From NCBI RefSeq assembly GCF_000189635.1, contig NW_002476246.1, forward strand, positions 682,001-746,000: DNA of 64,000 bases. Direction: 5' to 3'. This DNA comes from Tetrahymena thermophila SB210. Taxonomy: Eukaryota > Ciliophora > Oligohymenophorea > Hymenostomatida > Tetrahymenidae. The position numbers and the translations under genes were made by a program. Shown piece after piece: positions 51,901 through 63,751 of the stretch. The notes beneath the pieces are model-generated. The model had not been told where the DNA came from. It was given only the letters and a program-made list of their open reading frames with translations, and ran no database searches. Position 1 is the first letter of the stretch, and each line of letters starts with the position of its first letter.

Positions 51901-52550
51901 AAAAAACCTAAAGATAAATTTAAAAAGTTTATGGTTTAAATAAATAAAAACTTAGAAAATACAAATAAGAGAAATAAAATTGAATGATATTTAATTAAGA
52001 AATTTTATAAATCTAAAATAAACTGTTTCAAAGAATATTTTATAAAGTATTACTATTATTTAAAAGATAAAATAAAATTGGAGATGAAGGAGTTTCTAAC
52101 TTGTGTGGTTGTATAGGAAATATTATTTCTCTCTAAAACCTAACTTTATTATTTGAGTAATCAATATTTCTTTAGTTCATTTTTGATTTAAATATTCATT
52201 CATTATTTTATTATTTTTAAGTCTATTAACTAATTAATTTTACTCAATTTAAAATTCAATATTATAATATTATTGTATGTATAGTGATTGCAAACTCACA
52301 AATAAAGGAGCAATGAGCGCAATTTAAAATATCTCTGGCTGTATTAATCTTATAACTCTTCATATTCATGTTACAGAGTAAATAAATATTACCTCAAAAT
52401 AATTTACTAAATAATATTCTTAATATTCATAAATATACTTAAATAATAATAAATATTTTTTTAAATAGCTTAAATGAACTTGACTGTGAATATGATATGT
52501 TAAGAAAGGCTAAAAAATTTAATAAAAAGTTATTGAGGATTGATTACTGA
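48960..52550 (+). pseudogene. Leucine-rich-repeat gene of repeated 90-nt exons, frameshifted
   Basis: Ten exons are exactly 90 nt and each encodes one LRR starting and ending in phase 2: 48960-49049, 49552-49641, 49703-49792, 49898-49987, 50049-50138, 50238-50327, 50736-50825, 51030-51119, 51355-51444 and 52067-52156. A 93-nt unit (52285-52377) and a last exon (52469-52550, ending in TGA) follow. Units read like NKIGDEGVSNLCGC...LQNLTLLF, the pattern of ribonuclease-inhibitor-type LRRs, which bind protein partners. Degenerate units appear near 49169-49240 and 50416-50454. The exon at 51617-51720 is 104 nt: a 14-nt excess throws it out of frame. No initiator exon was found upstream. It may be a decaying member of a large ciliate LRR family, or a live gene with an assembly error. 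Confidence 0.7.
51617..51720 (+). other. Disrupted LRR exon with 14 extra bases
   Basis: Removing 14 bases (about 51665-51678) restores a unit of exactly 90 nt whose start and end fit the repeat. As it stands, the frame after GALGSVLQKYL meets TGA before the splice. The extra segment resembles the following bases (both begin TGCAAAAAT), as if made by local slippage duplication. Confidence 0.6.
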
Positions 52551-52761
52551 TTTTATTAATAGGGATTCAAATTGTTTATTTAAATTAGATAATTATTCAA
52601 TTTATTTTAAATATTTATCTTTATTTTAATCTAATGTTTTATGTTCATGTATTTATGTTATTTAAACATATTTATTATTAATACTTTTTCAAATTTACTA
52701 AATAAAAATACTTAATTTTTTGCTTTTTATAAGTTAGGAAATATTTTTTTTAGCTTTTTGA

Positions 52762-53190
52762 TAAAATTATCTCATTAGCAATCAGTTTAAAAAGAAAAAA
52801 GAGCAATAAATATAATTTATAAAAAAACTTCACGTTTCAAATGAAAAAAATATTTTTATTTTACATAAATATTAAACAAGAAGCAAATATAAAGAATTGG
52901 ATAAAGAAGAATTTATTATTAATTCAGAGTACTTAGCATTTAAAGTTCTTTAAAGTTTAAGAGATGCTTATTTAAAACCTTTAGGTTTAGGTTTTCATAG
53001 GATATCTATTTCATAAATTGAGATACGTTTCATTTAAATAGATATATTTATTTCAGAATAAAATCAAAGAATTTTTATTTTTAAAGATTAATTTTATATT
53101 ATGAAACTGGAGACTAAATTCTAAATAAAATAAAAAACTAAAAGAATTAATTATTAAAGAATCTTGACTAAAAATAGGCATAGAAACAAA
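52762..53190 (+). other. Coding-like open stretch of unknown status
   Basis: After a TGA at 52759-52761 the frame stays open to TGA 53347-53349. Residues in the middle (such as KYKELDKEEFIINSEYLAF and SLRDAYLKPLGLGFHRI) look more like protein than random translation. There is no convincing ATG at its start and the end overlaps the antisense Kazal-like gene. It could be an exon of an undetected gene or a gene relic. Confidence 0.2.
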
Positions 53191-53245
53191 TAGATATTAC
53201 CATATAAATTCTATATATAAAATTTAGCACTTTTTATTTTTTTTT

Positions 53246-53674
53246 TCATTGTTTGCATTTACCCTTTGTAGTATAGAGCATATTTTTAATTGAGCATGTC
53301 ATACAAACGTTTCTCCCATCTTTTACACAAGGAGGTGAAGTACAGCTGACATCCTTATTAAAATATCCACATCTAGGAGAGTCTAAATATCTGCAAATTT
53401 CTTATTTAGATTCTGTAGGAGAACAGAAATGGCCATCTTCAGGAAATTCTTCACATTTTCCTTCAACAGTGTATTCTACATGCCCAATTTTACAAGCAAT
53501 GCATTAGTTATAATAAGTCTCTCTGATTTACTTATTATTAGAGAAGCCTCTAACACCACATACAGGAGAAAATTCACCTGAGCAATTTAATTCTGTTCCA
53601 AAAGGTGGGCAGTCTTCTACTTTCTGTGCCATAACAAAGCAAAATATAGCAGCTAAGAAAATTAATTTTCTCAT
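53246..53674 (-). CDS. Secreted cysteine-rich Kazal-like protein, 142 aa
   Basis: Single-exon frame from ATG 53674 to TGA 53248-53246. The N-terminus MRKLIFLAAIFCFVMAQ is a clear signal peptide with likely cleavage near residue 16-17. The first cysteine cluster, ELNCSGEFSPVCGV...TYYNQCIACKIG, follows the Kazal pattern C-x-P-V-C-G-x-x-x-x-T-Y-x-N-x-C. A second cluster of at least eight cysteines follows (CSPTESKQEIC...CTSPPCVKDG). Kazal domains inhibit serine proteases by inserting a loop before the VCG segment; the loop residue here is within FSPV, so inhibitory specificity cannot be stated. The product is probably exported or luminal. It may instead belong to a ciliate-specific cysteine-rich family with a Kazal-like module. 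Confidence 0.8.
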
Positions 53675-55317
53675 TTTTTAGGAAATTAGTTTAATATTTT
53701 ATTATTATTTTTTTATATTTATTATTAAAGTAAATTCGGCAGATTTTAAATTGTTAATAAAAATGTCACATATGATTAGAAACATTGAGATGATATAAAA
53801 ATAAACAAAAAGTATTCTGATTATTTCTTATTTTATTTTGTTTAATATAAAAGTAAGCAAGCAATATAAAGAAAGATCTTAATTTTGTTTAAATATTTAA
53901 TAAAAAATTTTCTATGCTATATTAATTACTCAAATAAAAAATTTATTGAAGAGAATTTTCATCAGAAAGTTTTTAAACATCTATTCTTTATTATCAAATT
54001 ACTATTCTTTGAAAATAAAAAAAATTTTAGTAGTCATAATTGTTTTGTTCAAGTAGAATTGGAAGATTTAATCATAAAATTAAATTTTTATAAATTTAAT
54101 TAGAATTTAGCATTTGAAAGATTTAAGCTGAATTATAGTACAAAGTTTAGATACTAATAAATAAAAATTGATTAAATAAATTTAGCACTTACCTACTTAC
54201 AAATTACTTTACAATATTAAATAGTGTTCCGTAACACATTTTCTTTATTCTGTCTTTCTAATAAATTTTTATATTTTAGATTGTTTTATTCAAATAAAAT
54301 AAGAAAGCTCATCTATCAAAAATTTAACTCTTAATAAAATTTTTAAACATTGAAAAATAAAATAAATTTATTCAATATATTGATTAATATCAATATCATT
54401 TATTTATTTTTTCAAAAGAAAGATAAAATAAAAATGCAATTGTCACATTAAAATTTAATAAATTTTTTTAAAACAAATTTTAATTAAAAGCATTAGAAAT
54501 AAGAAAAAGTATAAATATATTAAACTAGAACAATTATCATTATGTATAATTAATAGAGATCATAAATAACCAATTGTTTTTATTTATTAATATTTACTTA
54601 TTTGATTAAAATTTATTTTGTTTTTAATTAGCAGATAAGATAAGTAATCTTTCAAAATGAATACATCCTTTCTTATTTATTTACTTATTTAGTGAGTTAG
54701 TTAAAATAAACTTCAAACTAATTCTACAAATTCAATTTTCGTACACTAAACCATAAAAACTTAATTATGCACTTTAATAGCTTAAACTTAATAAATATAG
54801 AGTTATTATTATAGCACTTTACTAATTTAAAATATTGATTGATACAAAATATTTAATAAATTACAAGCAAAATTATTTAATAAGATTATAATTTATCATT
54901 TAAATTAAATTTAAATAATCAAAGCTTTTTTTTTACTTTTAATTAATTTTCATAAAAACTCAAAAAATAAAAAATAATAATGTTAAGAATTTTGTTTTTC
55001 TCAATATAAAATATTTATTTTTTTGTATTGTTTTTAATTATTTTTTTTAAATTTTATTTAAAAATGTATAGTTTTATATAAAAAGAGAGGGAATTTATTT
55101 ATTTATTTAAATCTTTTTAGTCAATTATCTTATTCACCCAGCTTATGGTTAAAAATTTTTTAGTGAAAAACTTAAAATATGACTTTTAAATATTTAAAAA
55201 TTTTTTAGAAAATTTGGACAAAGATCTTTACCATAAATATTATTGATAAGTTAAAATAACTAAAATGGGATTTTAGTATACTATTTCTAGTTTTGCTGTA
55301 AAATTTTCTTATTTTTT
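53675..55317. other. Intergenic, no confident gene
   Basis: AT-rich sequence. A frame at 53885-54103 and its TAA/TAG read-through gives a Lys/Phe/Asn-rich translation with a slightly protein-like centre, but without start, splice or family evidence. The region 54924-55317 is also open on the minus strand by chance of low TGA frequency. Confidence 0.45.
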
Positions 55318-55739
55318 TGGGTAAAATGATAAGGGGGATATTTCTGTGGCGTCAAAGGTGTGAAAAGCTACAATCTTCTGGTAGACATTCATAATCTAAT
55401 CATATCTTAACTTTTCGTAGTGATCATAAAAATCTTGTTAAGCTCCAGCTAGTTCTTTGCTTAATGTTATTGAAATCATCTATTGGAGATCAAGTTAAGT
55501 TACTTTAAAAATATTTAAAGGATTATTCTAAAGGTCTTAAAAATATTTTATTTTTGTAAGTGCCAGTTTAGGATAACCAGTCCCTTTGATAGAAAATAGT
55601 TCATAAATTCCAAACATAGTATTGTTTAGTAGGATCCTATCTTTGTTTCTTACTAATTGAAAATAATATTCTAGTATTTAAATGAGCTAGCTGAAATTAA
55701 GTAAAGGAATATAAACTCCTCTGATTTGACTGATATATC
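55318..55739 (-). pseudogene. Coding remnant, family not recognised
   Basis: On the minus strand a stretch of about 140 codons, preceded by a plausible acceptor (CTAATAG), reads as convincing protein with segments such as GVYIPLLNFSQLIQILEYYF, NTMFGIYELFSIKGTGYPK, TLSKELAGAQQDFYDHYEK and IVAFHTFDATEISPL. TAA/TAG fall where Gln fits. No ATG exon could be found upstream (the next exon would have to lie beyond 55760, where only weak candidates occur) and no clear stop or donor closes it. It resembles one exon of a large multi-pass ciliate protein. A real gene with missed exons is possible, but isolation in sequence without other coding signal suggests a relic. Confidence 0.4.
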
Positions 55740-58700
55740 CTATTAGAATAATTTATAAAAAAGGATTGTATATAATTTGTTAAAATTAATTTTTTTTTAA
55801 TGATTAATATCACTTTAAATATTTCATTTTTTTATTATTTAATTTTAGCAAATTTGTAAAGAAGTTTTATAAATTTAAGAATATTCCTAAAAATGATGAT
55901 GATATGAAATTTATAATGGAGAAATGCATTAATAATATATTAATATTATTATTTATTTATTAATAATTATTTTTAAGTATTTGCCATGAGTATGTATAAA
56001 ATATATTTTAACATAATTTATAGGAAAACTAATATAATTTGTTTCAACATCTTTAATATGTAAATAAATAAATAAATAAGAAAAACAAGTAAAGTAGCTA
56101 AAATGTGATTAATATATATTGTTTATGTAGATCATATCAAATTTATATTTTTGCAATAAATTCAAATTGAAATTTGAAAAATAATTTGTTAGAATTAAAT
56201 CACCTGATAATTTTAAAAAATAATAAAGTAAATAAATAGGTTAGTAAGTAAGTAAGAAAATATATTTATTTCATTATTTTTTTTAAGATCAGATTTTAAA
56301 TTTGAATAGAAAATAAGTGGCTAGATCTATTATTTTTTATTAATAAAAATTTGAAAATAGAATATTTAAATTTTAAGAATAGGTATTATATTAATTATCA
56401 GAAAATTAAACAGACACACAAACAGACAGAAAGACGCTGATGCTGATGATGATAATGATTAATATGTTTATCAAAATTTGAAATTTCAGGTTGCGTCAGT
56501 AACAATTAATAAGTAAATTAATAGTAGTGAAATGAGTATTAATAGTGAACATTTAAATAATTTCTGACAAATCAATCAATTAAAAATTGAAAAAAATATA
56601 TAATTATTTGGTGTTTTGTAAATTTTAATGAGCATTTATAATAAAATAGAAAAATATTAATTTTTCGTAAAAAATTCAAACTTATTTATTTCTTATTAAA
56701 TTAAATTGTTTTGATTGATTGATTGATTTATTTATTTATTGATTAATTATTTTAGTGATCTTATCAAATAAAAAGAGGTGCTTTTATGTATTTAAAAATC
56801 AATTTTTAAATTAAGTCAGTAATTTGTGTGTTGAGGATACAAATCTTAGTTGAATATATCACGATTTGCTATTCTTTATAGGGAATTAGAAATGCTGTTC
56901 TAAATTCAAAAATAATGGTATTAAATAAATAAATATTATTTTTTAAAATTTGTTAATTAATTTAAACAGATGGCTTGGAGTGTGTTTGATTTTATAAATA
57001 GAGATTTATAATCAGACCAGCAAGCGCATCTATCTTTGAATCAATCAATTTATCTATCTATCAATAAATCAAATAATAGTTCAGATAACTCAACTATTTT
57101 TCAAAATTTAATAATTAAGTGACTTTTTGTATTATTATTATTTCTAATAGGAGAACTTTTGATTAATGCAAAAAGTTGTTTGTTTGGTTGGTTGGTTTGA
57201 TATAATTTTTCTATGTTGATATCAAATTTATTTTAATTCAATTCTGACCACTTCAATAATTTGAATCTGAAGCAGCTAGCTAGTGAATCAACAAAATCTG
57301 ATTTCTTTAAAGCTCCAATCAATCAATAAATGAATTCAAAATATATCAAACATATTTTTTGTAAAAATAAAAACACTATTAAAATTTTTGAACATATGAG
57401 TAAATGTGTTGTATTGAAGGTTATAAAAAAGACAAATTTAAGCATAGAAACATAGAAAGGCAGATACATAATCTGTAATTAATTTAAAAATATAAAAACC
57501 CTTATATATTTATTTCTTTTATATCGATTAATCAGATAATACGATAAATCTGATGACGTTTGCTTCAAATTTCACGAAATAAAATAATGGTACATTTTTT
57601 ATTTATATAAGAAAGAACAAAAGTGATTTGCTAGCTTGTATTTTAATCAAAACCTTAAACAAAAAACTTCTACTTTTATTTAAAAACTTTGCTAACTAAC
57701 TTACTTAATTTTTGTTATTCTCTGAGATTTCTATTTTCAAAAACAGAATAGATAGATAGCACTTATTGTCCATTTTAAATACTAATTCTTAATAGCTTCT
57801 GATTTCAGTTCTACTAATTAGAAATTGCTGATATCAATTGAATTCATTAGAAATATATAAAATGTCCATCAATCTTTCTCATTCATTCTTTAAACAAATA
57901 ATTAATTACTTAATGACAAATGAATTAAAAGTGCAATTAATTAATTTCTTAATATAAAATAAAAGTGAAATTTTTGTGATGTTTTTAAGTTTAATTATTA
58001 TTAGTTAAGTATTCCATTTATAATTACTTAAAACAGCAAATACACAATGAAAAATATTAATAAATTTATAAGAGAAACCAAATAATTAATTTATTTTTAT
58101 AAGAATTTAGAATTACCTATTCTTTCTTTTTTCTTAACTTTTCTACAGTAATTTAATTTATTAAATATTTAAAAACGTTTTTATCAAAATATATTTTTTA
58201 GAAATAAATTATACATTATTTTAAACCTGAATATTTAATCATTTTTAATAAATTTTGGATAGACTTTTGAATTCAGAGTTAAGATTAGTAGCATATATCT
58301 ATCAAAGCAAAATTAATAAAATTAACTTAAAATTTTTTAGTTATTATTGAGTGAAATGAAAGAAAAAGAGAAATGAAGGTGTAAAAACCATAAAATTTTT
58401 AGTAAAATTCTAGTTTTAAATAATACTTGTTTGTTTTACTTTTAACTAAAATAAAATTAATTAGTTATCATATAATTATGTTGAATGACATCCTTACCTT
58501 ATTTTCACTTTTTTATATTTAAATTTAAAGGAGAAAAATACTAATTAAATGATTAATCAAATAGACGAATTTAATTAATAATAGGAAGGGAATATCAAAA
58601 ACAAATCAGAACTGATAATATTCATTAGCAAAAAAAAAAATTTAGAAATAAATCCTTAAATCTAATGAAAATATTTATTTATGTGTATTGTATTAAAAGT

Positions 58701-59124
58701 ACTAAAATTTAATGAATAAATCAGTGATTAAACAAATGGATTATGTGAAATATTGAATGAATAAAAATTTAAATATAGAGAAATTTCAATAATAATTGGA
58801 ATGAATTAAATAGATAGATTAGATGATGTTTAATATAGATAAAGTATTATTAAATCGATATAATATAGATAGAAAATTTAGAGTGATTTAAAGTACGTTT
58901 ATATAATTTTTATTTATTTATTTCTTTAATATTATGACAATTAAATAATAAATCGTTGATTATTCATGGTATAATCCATTTATTCTTGATTGAATTACTA
59001 GTTTATTTATTTTTATGTTTAAAATAGTATTCAATTAATAACTTAAGTATATATTTATTTATTAATTTATTTATTTATTATAAAGTAAAATATTGTTAGA
59101 TATATATGACTAGTTTTATTTTTT
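55740..59124. other. Intergenic, no gene seen
   Basis: AT-rich, with simple repeats (TGAT/TTGAT near 56710 and GACAGA-like runs near 56412). A plus-strand stretch at about 55850-55925 reads protein-like (KFVKKFYKFKNIPKNDDDMK) but has no partner exons. Nothing else was supported. Confidence 0.45.
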
Positions 59125-59586
59125 AGTATTTATCAAAATTACTCCACCTCTGGCTTTGCTGACGAGAGCATTCTTATATTTCAACCATATTTTAATATTT
59201 ACAAGAAATCTATTTATTTAGGCTTAAATTTGTCTGCTTTTAATCAGATATCGCTAACTTATTTAATAAGGTTTAAATTCTTTTGCTATTTGTTTACTAG
59301 TATGGTTTATATCAGTACTATTTTTAAATATTAGAAATCTTAGTAATAATAATGCAGAATTAGATCAATTATTTATTAATGCAGATTTTTCATGGTTAGG
59401 ACTGTTAAAATGCATTTTCTATGTTCGTCTTTATTAGAAAATATTATTATTAGAAAGGAGATTATGGTAGTTCACTATGAAAGTTTGCTAAGAAATCTTA
59501 ATGAAAAAGAAAAGAATGAGTGCCTTAGTGATAAATTTTATTAATCATAAATTTTGCAAATTTAAGATTTGGAAGAGAAATAGTGA
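59125..59586 (+). pseudogene. Frameshifted coding remnant
   Basis: Three protein-like blocks lie in different frames. The first, from 59125, includes YSTSGFADESILIFQPYF and KKSIYLGLNLSAFNQISL. The second is shifted near 59268 and includes SFAICLLVWFISVLFLNIRN and ELDQLFINADFSWLGLLK. The third is shifted again near 59460 and includes HYESLLRNLNEKEKNECL, ending at TGA 59584-59586. No GT-AG intron explains the shifts and no ATG exon precedes them. The second block contains a membrane-like segment. This pattern fits a decaying gene for a membrane protein; the family is unknown. Confidence 0.45.
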
Positions 59587-60554
59587 GTATTATTTAATGT
59601 TCCATCATCTATCTTCCTTGAGGCTAATTTGAATGAAATTTGCTAGTTAGTTTGCTGATTTTATTAATTTTTTCAAAAACTATTACGAAATTTACATTAT
59701 TAATATTGATTAATTAACCAGATAATTAAATGTAGATTTTCTTCTCTCAATTTTCTTCGCTTTTTCTAGTTATTGTATTGGCTGAATGAACCAACGAAAG
59801 AACTCATAATTAGTATTTTTCAAAATTATTTTGTACTATTAATTAATTAATTATTAGCTAGTAAGCTTTCATTATTCGACTTTTCAGATTAAATCCTTGT
59901 CTGCGTAAAGCTAGCAGAGCTTATTTATTGAGACTCAAATAAAAAATTCAAATAAATTCCTTAGAGATTTGGTGTCAAATTCAAATTATTTTCTGCTTTC
60001 TATTTCGATTTATATTTTTGATATAAATCTATTTTGATAACAAGTGTGCATGCTCATTCATATAGGTATTTTTAATTAATATAGAGTAAAGAGTGAGTGA
60101 GTAATAAGCTTGTTATACTTGTTAGAAATGAAAAACTTCATTAAAGTGGTATGAGTTTCTAGCTCATTAAAGTGCAAGATTTTTTAGTGAAAGCAGTTTA
60201 ATTTTACTATTTTTTATGTTTGAATTAGAGTGGAGTTGAAATGGAGGCGGTTGGTTGGTTGGTTTGTAAATTATGTTTGTTGTATTAATATAATATAATA
60301 GAATTCGATTTTAATTTATTATTTAGAATAACGATTATACTTCAGAAAATTAATATATTAGTAAATTATTAAGAGGCTGTTTTGTTTGTTTGTTTGTTTG
60401 TTTGTTTGTTAGGTTGCTTATTTATTTATTTAAAATTTTAGAAATAGATAAAATATGATGAACAAATGAATGAATGAGAAAATGAATAATAAAATTTTGG
60501 TTTTCGAATCATGATTCATTCATTCATTTTCATAATTATTGTCCTGCTGTATGC
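59587..60554. other. Intergenic with TTTG microsatellite
   Basis: AT-rich spacer downstream of the 350-residue gene. It includes a TTTG tandem tract at 60379-60410 and GGTTGGTT-like runs near 60250. No coding frame was accepted. Confidence 0.55.
60379..60410. repeat. TTTG microsatellite, about eight units
   Basis: Near-perfect tandem TTTG (GTTT) tract. Such tracts are prone to length variation. Confidence 0.8.
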
Positions 60555-61607
60555 TCATTGGCAAATAACACTGCATCTAAACAAGCGGGTAAAAAATGAG
60601 GCTTTCTTTTTGGGAGCACAAGCTGAAGTTTGATTATTTGCTTGATGTGTTTGATTGATGGTAGAAGTTTAGCTTGAGCGGGTAGGCTGGGAGAAGGAAG
60701 ATGTGCTGCAATGATGGTAATTTGTTGGGAGATCAATTTCCTTTTGAATAAGGCTGTCTTTGTAGTGGGAAGTGGCTCTGGCAATGCTATGTTAGTCATC
60801 ATCTTATTCTTGAATAGGACAGACATCGTAAGGGAATTCCTTAATGGCTCTGGGCTACTTGTTAAGCAATTTGAAGATGGTAGGGTCGATGGCAGCCATG
60901 TCTAATACCTTAAGGCAGATTCTGGACTTGCATTTGATAAGTCTTAAGGTCTAATTACGGTCAAAAGAGCATCCCTTGGGCTCACCATTTTTACTGGCTT
61001 AGGAGATTTCAAAACATTCTTCTGAGCCGTTGACAGGGTGGATGAGTTGACAAGACTTGGGAGTGGTGGATGGAGTCTTATTCTTCTTTTGTAAATCCTT
61101 GACCATCTTTTAGTTGAGTTTGTCAATGATTTCACGAGTGACTGACTCAACAGTAAGATCGTCTTCAAGGGTCATTTCGACCTCAGGGAAGCAACGATAG
61201 ACAGCTTCTTCGTCTTGGTCATCACTATTTATTCTGACAGCTAGAATTATTTGATAGGATATGCATGTGGAAGAGATGCTGCTTCCTCTTTTACCAGTTG
61301 AAGACATTGAAGAGCAACCCATGGAAGCGGAGCTCTTTGTATTTGGATTATTGTTGTTTTGATTGGTATATTGAGAGGATAAAAAGGATTTCTTTACTTA
61401 TTAAATATCAGGAATTTAGCGAGGTTCAAAGCGCGAATCGTATTAAGTCTATTGTTTTTACTGTTAGTTACTTGCGCCGTCACTAGAAGATGAATTAGTA
61501 GAGATGCTATCGAATCTTTTTCTCTTAGCTACCTTTTCAGAAGCAAGGTTCATCTTAGGACAGCCTTTTTCAGTGCCATAGTCGTTAATAAAATATTAGT
61601 CGGACAT
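60555..61607 (-). CDS. Unrecognised serine/asparagine/glutamine-rich protein, 350 aa
   Basis: Intronless frame of 351 codons from ATG 61607 to TGA 60557-60555, noticeably less AT-rich than its surroundings and with many C-ending codons, which suggests an expressed gene. The N-terminal 115 residues are low-complexity with a basic patch (KVAKRKR) near residue 25 and Ser/Asn/Gln runs. A globular-looking block follows at about 118-165 with QIILAVRI, then F-P-E-V-E-M, then LEDDLTVESVTREIIDKLN. Its spacing recalls the small beta-grasp-like CCT/PF2 domains after OSR1/WNK kinases, but that is only a pattern impression. A Cys-containing block (KCKSRICLKVLDMAAIDP) lies near 215-240. The tail is basic and ends RLFRCSVICQ. 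No kinase or other catalytic domain is visible. Confidence 0.8.
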
Positions 61608-63751
61608 TCTTTTTTGAATCTTAGCTCAATTTTTGTCTATTGTATTTATGTATAATTCAATCAATTTATGATTAGCGGAGAGATAGTCAAAGTAGACTAA
61701 AATATTTTTTGGACAGAGTTTCTTTTTGTAAGGAGGTTAAAGTAAAGTTATTTACTCGTTAATATGTTTTTAATGAGTTAGTGGTTGATTGATTTTTGTT
61801 TGTTATATTAGAGGGTAGGCGAATAACAAATTTTTAGGAGGGGGACACACTGTGTAAAATGTAAAAGTCAATCAATTAGTGAGTGAGTGAATGAATATTT
61901 TTTTGCAAGAATGAATGAATTTATATAAGAAATTGTAATAAAGCTTTCAATGTGAGCTATTTACTCTTTATTACTAAATTTTTTAATTTGATTTCTTCTT
62001 TTTTTTTTTTCTTGTTTGAATGTTTTTGCTGAATATTCACTTATACTAATTAGCAATAGATTCTTTCCTTTTTAAATTTTTCTATGCAAAATGTTATTTA
62101 TTTTTCCTATTGTTTGTTACCTACTTACCTACCAATTAATTTTCTCATTCATTCATTAATGCATACATATATAATATTAAAACTAAATAAGCTAGCTTTC
62201 TTTCATTCTTTCTTTCCTTATTAGTTTACTTGCATCAAAAATTATTTATTTTCATAGTTTTTGTTTGTTTTTTTTTTTTTTTCGCATAAAAACTTTTTTT
62301 TTACTCCGATTTCCCATAACCCAAGCAAATTATCATTTTCATCAACCAAAAAAAGAAACATACAAACAAACAAATAAATAACAAAAGAAATATTAATTAA
62401 TTTGTTTGTTTTTTTATATTGATTGCATACATAAATCAATTAAATAATAATTTACATTTTTATAAAACTTTCTATTGAATCATTTTTCATTGACATCATT
62501 GATTCATCATAATTATAATTGATTTGCTTCATATTTTAACAAAAACTATATTTAACAATTGCTCTCTATTTGCAAATAATTTGCCATGGGAGAACAAACA
62601 AAATGCCAAATTAATAAATAAATCAATTAATAAATCTATCTTTCAATAAATCAATCAATCAATCAACCAACCCATTCGTTTATTAAAAGTAATAAATAGA
62701 CTTGTCTGCTAAACAAGACTAATTTATTAACTTATTTCTAAAAGGCTTGGATATGACAAGATTCTGATGATTTAGTTCTATTGAGTAAGTCAATTAGAAA
62801 TAAGCAAAAGTAAATCATCCTAAATACCAAATTGTTATCAATAATTAAATTAGTGCAAGGAGGAGGGAGGATTCAATAATTAATTTAGCAAATGATTTCT
62901 ATCCAATTAATTAATTTTAAAAGCTAAAGTAGTTTATTTCTCTAGTAAGTATTTTATTTACAAGTATTAACAAACAAAATAAAATAAATCACATTACTAA
63001 CTAACTCGTTATATTTAATAATCTGATTTCAAATAAAGAAGTATTCACATATGGGAAGATCAGTTTATCTAATAATAAACAAATAAACAAATAAATCAAT
63101 CTATCAATCGAATTAATCACACTCAATTTTTGAGTATTATGGGCATTATATAATTAATTGAATAGAATTTACTTATTTTAGTAAGATTATTTATATATTT
63201 ATTATTTATTGTTTACAGACTCTACATAAAACATCTTCCCACTTCAACTAAAAATGCTAAACTTTAACACTAGTTCTCCCCATTCTAAATGAAATGCAGA
63301 ATAATGAAGTTACTTTTATTCTATCAATCAGTACTTAAAAAGTACAAAAATGTGCTGTTACCATAATAAAAAAAGTAATGAGAGTGATAATTATAAATTT
63401 CAAAGGAGCAAATAGACAGACATCTATATTTATGTATATAATTTACTTACTATTTATTAATTTTTCTCTCTATCAAAGAAGATATTAAGATAGATAGATA
63501 GGTTTTTGGTATGCAATTAATTAATAATATTGAATGAGCTTTTAATAGAAAATTTATCGAATTTTAATAATGCTTTTTATGGTAGATTGATTTAATTAAG
63601 TATATTCTTTCTAATATAGCTAAATATCTAAATGATCTACCTATGACTAACTATCTAGCTATCTATCTATAAAGCTATCATTCTTTCTATTTATATGTCT
63701 ACCATTCTTATTTGTGCAATAAAATCTCTTTTTATATTATTAATTTGTTAG
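61608..63751. other. Intergenic, no gene seen
   Basis: AT-rich sequence with poly-T and poly-A runs (for example 61993-62010, 62271-62282) and TCAA/ATCA simple repeats near 62640-62670. It should contain the promoter of the 350-residue gene at its left end. The first exon of the gene entering at 63752 may lie here but could not be identified among ATCT/AGAT repeats. Confidence 0.5.

Noticed and set aside
53885..54103. Plus-strand frame of 72 codons
   Set aside because: No splice, family or stop context; in this code such frames run on for hundreds of codons by chance because only TGA terminates.
60514..60535. TTCGAATC motif as a tRNA T-loop
   Set aside because: No acceptor stem, D-loop or anticodon stem could be paired around it.
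60711..60905. Plus-strand frame inside the 350-residue gene (also 61265-61486)
   Set aside because: The minus strand carries a single 351-codon TGA-free frame through both; these are shadows. Minus-strand subframes there are the same gene broken by TAA/TAG or other frames.
62242..62439. Minus-strand frame of 65 codons
   Set aside because: Made mostly of A/T homopolymers and AAAC repeats; no protein character.
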